NCBI GenBank assembly: GCA_032355985.1
Contig: JAUKVZ010000005.1
Location: forward strand, 62,001-126,000
Length of the DNA stretch: 64,000 nucleotides
Source: Sarcodiotheca gaudichaudii
Lineage: Eukaryota; Rhodophyta; Florideophyceae; Gigartinales; Solieriaceae
Reading direction: 5' to 3'
Shown here piece by piece: positions 28,143 to 36,578 of the stretch. Below the pieces are notes generated by a model. The model did no database searches, had not been told where the DNA came from, and saw only the letters and a list, made by a program, of their open reading frames with translations. The position numbers and the translations under genes are program-made. Each line of letters begins with the position of its first letter. Position 1 is the first letter of the stretch.

Positions 28143-29549
28143 ATGAACACAAACGACTCAGACGCCAATCAGAATCCCTCCGGACCACAGGGGCCCCAGA
28201 CCGAGGGTCAGCAGCCCCCAAAGCCGGTTTTCAACCCGGATGCGCCCAATCAGCAGCGTCCGAGGCTGCGGCCCGTTCGAGGGTTTGCCGCCAAACAGGG
28301 CGGGCAGGTCCTCCTCGGTCTCGCCGACGCCCAGCAACTCTCCAAGCGGGTCGTGTTCACGGTCCCGGCCACGCAGGTCATCCTCCAGCATCTCAATGGC
28401 GAGAATGATCTGGATGCGATCGTCGAAAGCGTCGGGCGAGGCCTGACCCGCGAGATGCTCGAGCAGCTCGTCGCCCAGCTCGACGACGCCGCATTGATCG
28501 AAGGGCCGAACTTCGATCGATTGCTCGAGCAGACGCAGAAGGAGTTCGACTCCGCATCCAACCTGCCGCCCGGCGCCACGGCCGTCTTCGGCGACCAGCT
28601 CGTCATCCAGGAGCATGGCAAGGAGGCGACGGAAGACCAGAAGCGCGAGCTCGCGCCGGATCTCATCCGAAATCAACTCGACACGTGGATGAATGATGCG
28701 CTCAAGGATGCGCCGGATCCCAGCTTCAACGAGCTGCCCAAGGCCATCGTCGCGCCGCATCTCGATTACCCGCGCGGCTGGATGAACTACGCCAGCGTGT
28801 ACGGACGCATGCGCGTCGTCGATCGACCCGATCGCATCATCATTCTCGGCACGAATCACTTCGGTCGCGGCACCGGCGTCGTCGGCTGCGACAAGGGATT
28901 CGAAACACCGCTCGGCGTGTCGCCGATTGACAGCGCATTCATGCACGCGCTGGATCAGAACCTCGAGGAAGACCAGCGCTCGCGCTTCTACGAGCATCGG
29001 TTCGATCACGAGAACGAGCATTCGATTGAGCTTCAGGCGCTCTGGACGCAGCATGTCTTTGGTCCCGCTGAAGATGGAAACCATGTGCCGGTGTTCGCGG
29101 CGCTCGTCCATGATCCCTCGCGCAACAATGGCGAGAGCTACGACGGAAACGGCCTCGATCTCACATCATTCATCGACGCCCTGAAGAAGACCGTCGACGC
29201 AAGCTCGGGACGCACGCTCATCGTCAGCTCAGCGGATCTCAGCCATATGGGCCCGCAGTTTGGCGATCAGAAGCCGATGGCGGGCGAAGATCCCGAAGCC
29301 GCGGCGGTGCGTGACAAGGTGCTCAAGCACGATCACGAGATGCTGGAAATGTTCGCCTCGTCGGCGCCTGAGGAGCTCGTATCCTCCATGGCGTGGCAGC
29401 AGAATCCCACCCGCTGGTGCAGTGTCGGCAACATGGTCGTCGCCAAGAAGGTTGCGGATCCGAACGAGGTGCGCATTCTTCAGTACACGGCGTCGGTTGA
29501 TCCCCAGGGCATGGCGATGGTGACATCATGCGCCGCCGTGATGACGTGA
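28143..29549 (+). CDS. Memo-family protein (AmmeMemoRadiSam system protein B) with N-terminal PqqD-like domain
   Basis: Protein of 468 residues. About residues 190-465 are a Memo domain: IVAPHLDYPRGW, RIIILGTNHFGRGTG, ENEHSIELQALW, SSADLSHMGPQFG. Memo proteins resemble metal-dependent dioxygenases and in bacteria often sit beside AMMECR1 and radical SAM genes, but neither partner is in the window. Upstream, about residues 55-125 (VVFTVPATQVILQHLNGEND to ALIEG) resemble a PqqD-like winged helix, often a peptide-binding module. The N-terminus is Pro/Gln-rich. Start at ATG 28143 with AAGGAAGAAG upstream; the frame continues upstream but that part is antisense to the neighbouring gene. Confidence 0.82.
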   Translation: MNTNDSDANQNPSGPQGPQTEGQQPPKPVFNPDAPNQQRPRLRPVRGFAAKQGGQVLLGLADAQQLSKRVVFTVPATQVILQHLNGENDLDAIVESVGRGLTREMLEQLVAQLDDAALIEGPNFDRLLEQTQKEFDSASNLPPGATAVFGDQLVIQEHGKEATEDQKRELAPDLIRNQLDTWMNDALKDAPDPSFNELPKAIVAPHLDYPRGWMNYASVYGRMRVVDRPDRIIILGTNHFGRGTGVVGCDKGFETPLGVSPIDSAFMHALDQNLEEDQRSRFYEHRFDHENEHSIELQALWTQHVFGPAEDGNHVPVFAALVHDPSRNNGESYDGNGLDLTSFIDALKKTVDASSGRTLIVSSADLSHMGPQFGDQKPMAGEDPEAAAVRDKVLKHDHEMLEMFASSAPEELVSSMAWQQNPTRWCSVGNMVVAKKVADPNEVRILQYTASVDPQGMAMVTSCAAVMT

Positions 29550-29571
29550 ATCCTCGGATTCGAAGGTCTCG

Positions 29572-29889
29572 ATGCTGACGGCGCTTGGCGTCATCCTTGG
29601 CGTCTCCGGAATCGCGCTTACGCTGATGGTGCGCTTCAATGTGCTCGATGCGCCGCCGCGCCTTGCCGGAGTCGGACAGATCAGCCGCATCACGCTCCTG
29701 CTGTCAGGCCTCGCGCTGCTTGCGATTGGCTATCACATTCTCAATGAAGCGCATCAGTTGAAGATGCTCGCAGCGCCGATGCCGATCGCGATCGGCGCCG
29801 CCATCGGTGTGGTCGCGCTCTCGCTCATCGCAGACGCCATGCAGGGCGACGCGGTCATAGATCATCACGACTCGGAGGATCCGTCGTGA
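29572..29889 (+). CDS. Small membrane protein of unknown function
   Basis: Protein of 105 residues with three predicted membrane helices: LTALGVILGVSGIALTLMV, ITLLLSGLALLAIGYHIL and MPIAIGAAIGVVALSLIADA, and an acidic tail. No family recognised. It starts 22 bases after the Memo-family gene and its stop overlaps the dtd start (GTGA), so the three genes form an operon. Confidence 0.7.
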   Translation: MLTALGVILGVSGIALTLMVRFNVLDAPPRLAGVGQISRITLLLSGLALLAIGYHILNEAHQLKMLAAPMPIAIGAAIGVVALSLIADAMQGDAVIDHHDSEDPS

Positions 29890-30353
29890 TCTGCGTTGTG
29901 CAGCGTGTCTGTGAGGGCTCCGTCTCCATCCTGGATGGCGACCATGCGCCTGACACACGCTCAATTGGGCGCGGGATTGTCATACTTGCCGGCGTCGAAC
30001 GAGGCGATGACGAACAACTCGTCGACTGGATGGCGGACAAACTCGCGAAACTGCGCATCTTCCCTGATGACGAAGATCGCATGAATCGAAGCGTGCTGGA
30101 TATCGGCGGCGAAGCGCTCGTCGTCAGTCAGTTCACGCTTGCCGGCGACGTTCGCAAGGGCACGCGCCCGAGCTTCGTTTGCGCCGAAGATCCCGCCATC
30201 GCCTCACCACTCGTAGACAGACTCGTCGATCGCCTCCGCGCAGCACACAGCCTGACCGTCCGCACAGGAGAGTTCGGCGCAAAGATGCGCGTGTCCATCG
30301 AGAATGACGGCCCGGTGACCATCATCATTCAGCGAGACGCTTCGCAATCCTGA
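29886..30353 (+). CDS. dtd: D-aminoacyl-tRNA deacylase
   Basis: Protein of 155 residues that removes D-amino acids (and glycine mischarged on tRNA-Ala) from tRNAs. Both active-site motifs are present: VVSQFTLAGDV (SQxxL) and ENDGPVTIII (the cross-subunit NxGPVT). The length is typical. GTG start at 29886 overlaps the preceding stop by four bases. It is convergent with the first copy of the paralogue array, with 24 bases between the stop codons. Confidence 0.95.
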   Translation: MICVVQRVCEGSVSILDGDHAPDTRSIGRGIVILAGVERGDDEQLVDWMADKLAKLRIFPDDEDRMNRSVLDIGGEALVVSQFTLAGDVRKGTRPSFVCAEDPAIASPLVDRLVDRLRAAHSLTVRTGEFGAKMRVSIENDGPVTIIIQRDASQS

Positions 30354-30377
30354 TATGGAGCCTGACTGTGCCGACGC

Positions 30378-31697
30378 TTACGGCATCGGTCCCCAGTAGC
30401 TCAGCAGCGTCGCCAGATCCAGCGCATCGACATGGCCATCCATGTTCAGGTCCGGATGACCAGTGAGTTTCGGCTGCACGATCTGCCCGCCTCCCGGGTC
30501 GATCAGTGGCCCGCCGCCCTCGCCGCCATCATCGTCATCAACATCATGAGGAACGCGAATGACCTTGATGCAGTAACCGCCGCACACGCCATGCTCCGGC
30601 GGACAGTGGTAGCCATCGCCGCCGTCGCTGGACTGATCGTTGAAATCCGACACGCTGAGGCGAATGACGGATGCCGCCGTGTGATCCTTGAGACTGGCGC
30701 CGGTCACCCAGTTCGTGCCCGGAATGAATCCTTCGACGAGATAGCCTTCGTCTTCGAGATAGACGAAGTAATCCTCCTGCAGCGCATCGTCGAGACCATT
30801 GAAATCCTCATCGCCTGATCCGGTGATTGCGAATGCAATGATCCCGACATCGTCGGCAAATACACAAAGCTGCGAGTACGGGCTGCCCGCATCATCGTTG
30901 ACGCCGTAGATCCCGCCCTGCAGATTGCCGAGCTTGTCGAACCAGCCGATGAGCGTATCCGTGGGCTCACAATCGGCGTTGCTGCCGCCGATGACCGTCA
31001 CGCAATAAAACTCACGCGGCGTAAGTCCATTGATCACATAGTGATCAACGTCATAACAGACGGGCTTTTGGGCGACATCGCCGAAGCAGTTGATAATGGC
31101 CGTATCCGCCCCGACCGGCGCCTCACAGGAAAGCCTCAGCGCCTCGCCGCCGCTCTTGAAGTCGAACTCGTATTCCTTCGCCTCGAGCAGCGCGCCATTG
31201 TCGAGAAAATCGACCGTCAATCGGATGCGGCCCGTCTCGCCGTGCAGTCCATTGGAAAACAGGCCGTTGATCGTGCCGTCAAACGCGTCGTAGAAGTTCG
31301 CGACGGCGAGCCGAACGACGCCATCCTGAAGATCCGTCACAACCATGAAGCCGGCGGAGCTGGTCTGCACGATGCGCTCAACGAGCACTTCATCGCCATC
31401 GGCAGGATTCACGGGAATCGCGCTGAACGCCTTGCTGTACCGCGCGAGATAGCACTTGAACTCGCGATCCCAGACGCAGTCTTCCTGCAGCTTGCCGGTG
31501 ATGAAAAAGCAATCCGCATCTTCTTCCAACGGCGCCTGGATGACGCTGCTGTTCGGGAAAGAGTCGTTGTCCGTCGCCTCATCCTCCACTTCAACGAAGG
31601 TGACCGGCGGCGACGGGATCTCCAGCGCCAAGGCGCCGGGCGACAACATGATCCCGCTTGCGAGAAGACCGAACGCGAACACGGAACGAGCGCCCAT
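30378..31697 (-). CDS. Array copy 1: secreted EF-hand/half-dockerin protein (most diverged)
   Basis: Protein of 439 residues. Signal peptide MGARSVFAFGLLASGIMLSP-GALA. It is the most distant copy: the N-terminal TYCE is FVEVE, KCC is KCY, the FDCFDG Cys is Ala (YDAFDG), the ending block reads EHGVCGGYC, and the central loop is DEDFNGLDDALQ, in which the last calcium ligand position is Gln. The linker before the tail is longer and Gly/Pro-rich (DDDDGGEGGGPLIDPGGG). Tail DLNMDGHVDALD ... LLSYWGPMP. Start ATG 31697 with GGAG eight bases upstream; the frame extends to an ATG at 31829, but that part holds the copy 2 terminator. It may be the oldest or the functionally distinct member. Confidence 0.92.
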   Translation of the reverse strand: MGARSVFAFGLLASGIMLSPGALALEIPSPPVTFVEVEDEATDNDSFPNSSVIQAPLEEDADCFFITGKLQEDCVWDREFKCYLARYSKAFSAIPVNPADGDEVLVERIVQTSSAGFMVVTDLQDGVVRLAVANFYDAFDGTINGLFSNGLHGETGRIRLTVDFLDNGALLEAKEYEFDFKSGGEALRLSCEAPVGADTAIINCFGDVAQKPVCYDVDHYVINGLTPREFYCVTVIGGSNADCEPTDTLIGWFDKLGNLQGGIYGVNDDAGSPYSQLCVFADDVGIIAFAITGSGDEDFNGLDDALQEDYFVYLEDEGYLVEGFIPGTNWVTGASLKDHTAASVIRLSVSDFNDQSSDGGDGYHCPPEHGVCGGYCIKVIRVPHDVDDDDGGEGGGPLIDPGGGQIVQPKLTGHPDLNMDGHVDALDLATLLSYWGPMP

Positions 31698-31831
31698 CTT
31701 GTGTCTCCTACCCAGACTGTTCACCTTGACCGCACTCAGCCAAGTCGTCCCATAATACCGAGCCGGGCCTCCAAACGCGATTCGGAGCGGGGCGAATGGC
31801 CGGGAGCGGCCACTTACAGCCGGGCGCAATG

Positions 31832-31860
31832 AAAAACGCGGCGAACCGGAGTCCGCCGCG
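31832..31860 (-). terminator. Intrinsic terminator downstream of array copy 2
   Basis: On the minus strand CGCGGCG, a 10-base loop, CGCCGCG and then TTTTT, 49 bases after the copy 2 stop. A perfect 7-bp stem with a T run: copy 1 therefore needs its own promoter. Confidence 0.75.
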
Positions 31861-31908
31861 CTCTACGTCGTGAGAATGCGTTCAGCCGCCGGAGGCGGCC
31901 CGATCACA

Positions 31909-33210
31909 TCACTGAACCGCGCCCCAGAAGCTCAGGAGCGTCGCCAGGTCGGCCGCGTCAATGAAGCCGTCGCCCGTCAGATCAGCCCGCTGAGAAAGAG
32001 GAAGGCCGGTTGTCGTGGAATCGTCCTCTTCATCCTCGTGGGGATTGAGCCGGATCTTGAAGGTGTAGCAGCCACACACATCATGGGCCGGCGGCGAGGC
32101 ATAGCCGCTGTTGTCGTAGTCCTCACGATCGAGGCGCACGACATCGGACTCGTTGTCCTTCGTGCTCGCGCCGGGAATCCAGCCTTCGCCCTTCTTCACA
32201 TCATTGCTGTCAATGATGTATTCGTTCTCCTCAAGGAAGAGGAAGTAGTCGGTCTCCTCGCTATCGAGCAAGCCGTTGAAGTTGGCGTCGCCCGTGCCCG
32301 AGATGGCGAATCGAATCGAACCGAGTTCATCGGCCAGCACACAGATCTCCGAGTACTCGAAGACATTGCTCGAGCCCGTATCACCGATTCCGAATGCGCC
32401 GCCCTGGATCTCGCCGAGCTTGTCGTACCACCCGAGGATCGTGTCCGTCGCATCGCAGTGATAGTCTTTGCCGCCAACCTGCGTGATGCAGTACAGCTCA
32501 CGATCCTGCAGGCCCTGGACCCAGTAGAAGTCGACGTCGTAGCACACTTCCATCGTGCCGGCGTCTTCGATGCAGTCGATGAGCGCATACTGCGCGCCCT
32601 CCGGCGCGATGTACGCAAGGCGCACTGCCTCGCGACCTTCGGTGAAATCGAAGTAGTACGTCTTTTCCGGCTCCATGGTGTACGGATCCACGGCGCCGCG
32701 CATATCCATGTCGCCGAATCTGATGTCCAGCTTCACATGACCCGTGTCGCCATGAAGGCCGTTGGAGACCAGGCCGTTCATCGTGCCGTCGAAGCAGTCG
32801 AAAATCGACGTGACACCAATACGGATCGTGCCATCCTCCAGCACCGGTACATGCACAAGTGAACCATCGAAGGGATCAGTCACACCCAGCAGCTCCTCGA
32901 CGATGCCGAGGCTGTTGCCCGCCGCGTCGTACGCCTCCGTCGGCTTGCTGTAATAGGTGATGCAGCACTTGGGCTCGCGGCTCCAGATGCAGTCCTTCTG
33001 CAGCTTGCCTGTCAGGTAGAAGCAATCCTGGAACGCCATCGGCGCGACGAAAGTCTCGATGCGGGCGAAGTCGTCATTGCTTGCGCCGTATCGATCTTCA
33101 ATCTCGCAGTACGTCCAGACCGGATCCGGCAGATCAATGGCCTGCGCCGTCGTGGCGCCCAGCACACCGATCGCGGCGAAACCGATCGCCGTCATTCGAA
33201 TCGTGGACAT
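31909..33210 (-). CDS. Array copy 2: secreted EF-hand/half-dockerin protein
   Basis: Protein of 433 residues. Signal peptide MSTIRMTAIGFAAIGVLGAT-TAQA. Its N-terminus (EIEDRYGASNDDFARIET) is closest to copy 11, whereas its later PAHDVCGC block is shared with copies 7 and 8. The usual CPP of the C-terminal block is SPP, so one conserved Cys is missing. Central loop DANFNGLLDSEE is a full EF-hand consensus. The acidic linker is short (HEDEEDDSTTTG), without the FGGGG motif. Tail DLTGDGFIDAAD ... LLSFWGAVQ. Start ATG 33210 with AGGAGG six bases upstream; the open frame upstream to 33432 is leader sequence. Confidence 0.93.
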   Translation of the reverse strand: MSTIRMTAIGFAAIGVLGATTAQAIDLPDPVWTYCEIEDRYGASNDDFARIETFVAPMAFQDCFYLTGKLQKDCIWSREPKCCITYYSKPTEAYDAAGNSLGIVEELLGVTDPFDGSLVHVPVLEDGTIRIGVTSIFDCFDGTMNGLVSNGLHGDTGHVKLDIRFGDMDMRGAVDPYTMEPEKTYYFDFTEGREAVRLAYIAPEGAQYALIDCIEDAGTMEVCYDVDFYWVQGLQDRELYCITQVGGKDYHCDATDTILGWYDKLGEIQGGAFGIGDTGSSNVFEYSEICVLADELGSIRFAISGTGDANFNGLLDSEETDYFLFLEENEYIIDSNDVKKGEGWIPGASTKDNESDVVRLDREDYDNSGYASPPAHDVCGCYTFKIRLNPHEDEEDDSTTTGLPLSQRADLTGDGFIDAADLATLLSFWGAVQ

Positions 33211-33608
33211 AGTTTCCTCCTCACCACGTGGCCGACGTCGTGCGCCGGCAGAACAAAAAACACACCGTCCCGTTGGACCCCCCACCCCCGCACGACCAGG
33301 CACGAGCGCAGATGGCCACTCAAACAAACAACCACGGCGCACGGACGCTGGTCCGCGCACGGCGCATCGATCGCCTCGAGCCGGGTGCGCAGCGAAAAAC
33401 GCCGCGAACCCAACCCAGGCGCCGGAGAACAACAGATCGAACGCAAAATCCCTTGAGCTGCGGGGACCGGCGTCTACTGACGCCCGCCGATGGCTCCAAT
33501 GCCTACCCGCGATCGCTACCCCCGGATTTGGAATCGATGCGCCGAGCTTTCGCCCGGCGCACCGTAAGTCTCACATCAGGCGATCAGAAGATCGCATGAA
33601 GACTGGCC
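33211..33608 (-). other. 398-base spacer between array copies 2 and 3
   Basis: No gene seen. It contains the copy 2 leader (Shine-Dalgarno AGGAGG, an ACACACCGTCCC element at about 33260-33271), a C-run, a weak terminator-like hairpin at 33395-33422 and a palindromic hairpin GCGATC-AGAA-GATCGC at 33580-33595 just after the copy 3 stop. Confidence 0.6.
33395..33422 (-). terminator. Weak terminator-like hairpin after array copy 3
   Basis: The minus strand has GCGCC, a 14-base loop, GGCGT and TTTTT-type run. It shares a 17-base string with one mismatch (GAAAAACGCSGCGAACC on the plus strand) with the terminator at 31831-31847, so it may be a decayed copy of that terminator. Confidence 0.35.
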
Positions 33609-34907
33609 TTACTGAACGGGACCCCAGAAGCTCAGAAGCATCGCGAGGTCGATCGCATCGACGAATCCATCGCCGGACATATCGGCACGCGCCGCGAGGC
33701 CGCCGCCGCCGAAATCATCATCATCATCATCGTCGCCCTCTTCATCCTCGTGAGGATTCAGGCGAACCTTGAGCGTGTAGCAGCCGCACACGCCGTGCGC
33801 CGGCGGGCAGGCATACTCCGGATACTCATCGAAGTCCGGACGGCTCAAACGGATCACGTTCTGCGGATCCGTCTTGGTGCTGGCGCCGGGGATCCAGTTC
33901 TCACCCTTGATGACATTGTTGTCATCCATGATGTAGCCCTCGTCTTCGAGGAACTCGAAGTACGGGACCTCTTCGGAATCCAGCAGGCCATTGAAGTTCG
34001 CGTCACCCGTACCGGAGATGGCGAAGCGGATGATGCCGAGTTCGTCGGCGATCACGCACAACTCGGCATATTCGAAGACGTTGTTCGAGCCGGTGTCGGA
34101 GATGCCCAGGATGCCGCCCTGCTGATTGCCATTCTTGTCGAACCAGCCCATGAGGGTGTCCGTTGCATTGCAGTCGTAATCCTTGCCGCCGATCTGCGTG
34201 ATGCAGTACAGCTCGCGAGGCGTCAGGCCTTCGAGCCAGTAGTAATCGACGTCGTAGCAGATCTCCTTCGTGCCGCGATCGTCGTAGCAGGTGATATTCG
34301 CCTCGGTCGCGCTCTCAGGAGCAATGTACGCAAGGCGCAGCGCCTCGCGGCCTTCCTCGAATCGGAAGGTGTACGTCTCCGACGAGCCCGCGTTGAACAC
34401 GACATCAAGATCGATCTGACCGGTGTCGCCATGCAGACCATTGGAGAACAAGCCATTCAGGGTGCCGTCAAAGCAGTCAAATACGGATGTCACACCGATG
34501 CGGATGGTCCCGTCGTCAAGCACATCAACGCCCAGCGTGCCGCCGCCGTTGAAGACATCTTCGATCTGAAGCACTTCCTCGACGAGGCCGATGTTGCGGC
34601 CCGTGTCATCGAACGCTGTGAGCGGCTTGCTGAACTCAACCAGGCAGCACTTGGGCTGGCGATCCCAGATGCAGTCCTTCTGCAGCTTGCCCGAGATGTA
34701 GAAGCAATCGGCGAACTCCGGAGGAGCGCTGATGGTCTCGACATACATGAAGGCGTCGTTGTTGTTGGCGCCGGTGCGAAGATCGCCCGACTCCTGCTCG
34801 CAATAGGTGAACGTCGGATCCGGCAGATCCACGGCAAGCGAGGCCGAAGCGCCGGCAAGCGCAACACCCGCGAAGCAGGTTGTAAGAGTACGAATACGAG
34901 TTGTCAT
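33609..34907 (-). CDS. Array copy 3: secreted EF-hand/half-dockerin protein
   Basis: Protein of 432 residues. Signal peptide MTTRIRTLTTCFAGVALAGA-SASLA. It belongs to the main group with copies 4, 5 and 12, but its GDANFNGLLDSEE loop and SDTGSNNVFEY block match copy 2, and its block before the acid stretch is PAHGVCGC. It has the longest Asp run of the set (HEDEEG followed by seven D, then FGGGG). Tail DMSGDGFVDAID ... LLSFWGPVQ. Start ATG 34907 with AGGAGG seven bases upstream. The spacer upstream (184 bases) contains a CCCGCGGG palindrome. Confidence 0.95.
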   Translation of the reverse strand: MTTRIRTLTTCFAGVALAGASASLAVDLPDPTFTYCEQESGDLRTGANNNDAFMYVETISAPPEFADCFYISGKLQKDCIWDRQPKCCLVEFSKPLTAFDDTGRNIGLVEEVLQIEDVFNGGGTLGVDVLDDGTIRIGVTSVFDCFDGTLNGLFSNGLHGDTGQIDLDVVFNAGSSETYTFRFEEGREALRLAYIAPESATEANITCYDDRGTKEICYDVDYYWLEGLTPRELYCITQIGGKDYDCNATDTLMGWFDKNGNQQGGILGISDTGSNNVFEYAELCVIADELGIIRFAISGTGDANFNGLLDSEEVPYFEFLEDEGYIMDDNNVIKGENWIPGASTKTDPQNVIRLSRPDFDEYPEYACPPAHGVCGCYTLKVRLNPHEDEEGDDDDDDDFGGGGLAARADMSGDGFVDAIDLAMLLSFWGPVQ

Positions 34908-35091
34908 CAGAAACCTCCTCTGCGCCCGGCAGTTTCCTTCCCGCGGGGAGCAGATGAATCACATGGCGGCTGCGCAACGGGAAACAGAACCCGCTCTCAC
35001 CTGTCGCTGCCGCCGTCTCTCTCAAATCGATGACGAAGACTCTCATCTCCGCCATCGTGAATCTGCAAATCAAACTTCGCGTCGAAGCTTC

Positions 35092-36393
35092 TTACTGCAC
35101 CGGACCCCAGAAGCTCAGGAGCATCGCAAGGTCCACCGCGTCGACGAATCCGTCGCCGGACATGTCGGCACGCGCCGCAAGGCCGCCGCCGCCGAAGTCA
35201 TCATCGTCGTCGCCCTCTTCATCCTCATGCAGGTTCAAGCGAACCTTGAGGGTGTAGCAGCCGCACACGCCGTGCTCGGGCGGGCAGGCGTACTGGGGAT
35301 ACTCATCGAAATCCTCGCGGCTGAGGCGAATGACATCATCCGGATTGGTCTTCGTGCTCGCGCCGGGGATCCAGTTCTCACCCTTGATGACATTGTTGTC
35401 ATCCATGATGTAGCCCTCGTCCTCGAGGAATTCGAAGTAGGGCACTTCCTGGTCATCCAGCAGGCCGTTGAAGTTCTCATCGCCCGTGCCGGAGATGGCG
35501 AATCGAATGTGGCCCATGTCGTCGGCGATCACGCACAGCTCGGCGTACTCGGAAACGTTGTTGCCAGCGCTGCTGTCGGCGATTCCGAACGCGCCACCCT
35601 GCTGATTGCCATTCTTGTCATACCAGCCCATGACGGTGTCCGTCGCATCGCAGTGATAGTCCTTGCCGCCGACCTGCGTGATGCAATAGAGCTCGCGCTC
35701 CGTCAGGCCCTGGATCCAGTAGAAGTCGACGTCGTAGCAGATTTCCTTCGTGCCGCGATCGTCGTAGCAGGCAATCTCGGCGCTACTCGCGCCATCCGGA
35801 GCCACATACGCAAGGCGAAGCGCTTCGCGCCCTTCCTCGAATCGGAAGGTGTAGAACTCGACCGGTCCGTTGTCGAAGACAACCTCAAGATCAACCTCGC
35901 CGGTGTCGCCATGAAGGCCGTTGGAGAAGAGACCGTTGAGCGTGCCATCGAAGCAATCGAAGACGGATGTCACACCAAACCGGATCGTGCCGTCGGTCAG
36001 AACGTTGACATTCATCTCGCCATCGCTGTTGAAGACATCCTCAATCTGGACGACCTCCTCGACCAGACCGATGTTGCGGCCGGTTTCATCAAAAGCCGTC
36101 AGCGGCTTGCTGAACTCGACGAGGCAGCACTTGGGCTGACGATCCCAGATGCAATCCTTCTGCAGCTTGCCGGTGATGTAGAAGCAGTCGGCAAACTCGG
36201 TCGGCGCGTTGATGATTTCGCTGTACATGAACGCATCGTTATTGCCATTGCCGGTGCGAGGCGCAGCTCGCTCATGTTCATCTTCGCAATACGTATAGAC
36301 CGGATCCGGCAGATCAACCGCGACGGCGACCGAGGCGCCGGCCACAGCCACGCCCGCAAAACAAGTCAACATGGAACGCTTCTGCAGATTCAT
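35092..36393 (-). CDS. Array copy 4: secreted EF-hand/half-dockerin protein
   Basis: Protein of 433 residues. Signal peptide MNLQKRSMLTCFAGVAVAGA-SVAVA. From GWYDKNGNQQGGAFGIADSS through VIADDMGHIRFAISG and the loop DENFNGLLDDQE to DDNNVIKGEN it is nearly identical to copy 12, some 12 kb away, although the block just upstream (CYDDRGTKEIC) differs from copy 12 (CDDSTGTKEIC). Acidic linker HEDEEGDDDDDFGGGG. Tail DMSGDGFVDAVD. Start ATG 36393 with GGAGG seven bases upstream. A GCGGC...GCCGC pairing in its leader (36408-36438) brackets a CCACGGGAAGGAC segment. Confidence 0.95.
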   Translation of the reverse strand: MNLQKRSMLTCFAGVAVAGASVAVAVDLPDPVYTYCEDEHERAAPRTGNGNNDAFMYSEIINAPTEFADCFYITGKLQKDCIWDRQPKCCLVEFSKPLTAFDETGRNIGLVEEVVQIEDVFNSDGEMNVNVLTDGTIRFGVTSVFDCFDGTLNGLFSNGLHGDTGEVDLEVVFDNGPVEFYTFRFEEGREALRLAYVAPDGASSAEIACYDDRGTKEICYDVDFYWIQGLTERELYCITQVGGKDYHCDATDTVMGWYDKNGNQQGGAFGIADSSAGNNVSEYAELCVIADDMGHIRFAISGTGDENFNGLLDDQEVPYFEFLEDEGYIMDDNNVIKGENWIPGASTKTNPDDVIRLSREDFDEYPQYACPPEHGVCGCYTLKVRLNLHEDEEGDDDDDFGGGGLAARADMSGDGFVDAVDLAMLLSFWGPVQ

Positions 36394-36578
36394 ATTCAAC
36401 CTCCACCGCGGCAAACGAATGTCCTTCCCGTGGGCCGCAGTTCATTTCTTCAGGCTGCCCGGCGGGACACACAAACCGCTCTCAAACGCGGCAGCCATCT
36501 TCTCTCTCGAATCGGCGGCAAAGGTCTTCACCCGTGCCGCCGGAAATCATTCTGTCACATCAGCCGAAGCTGAATGAT

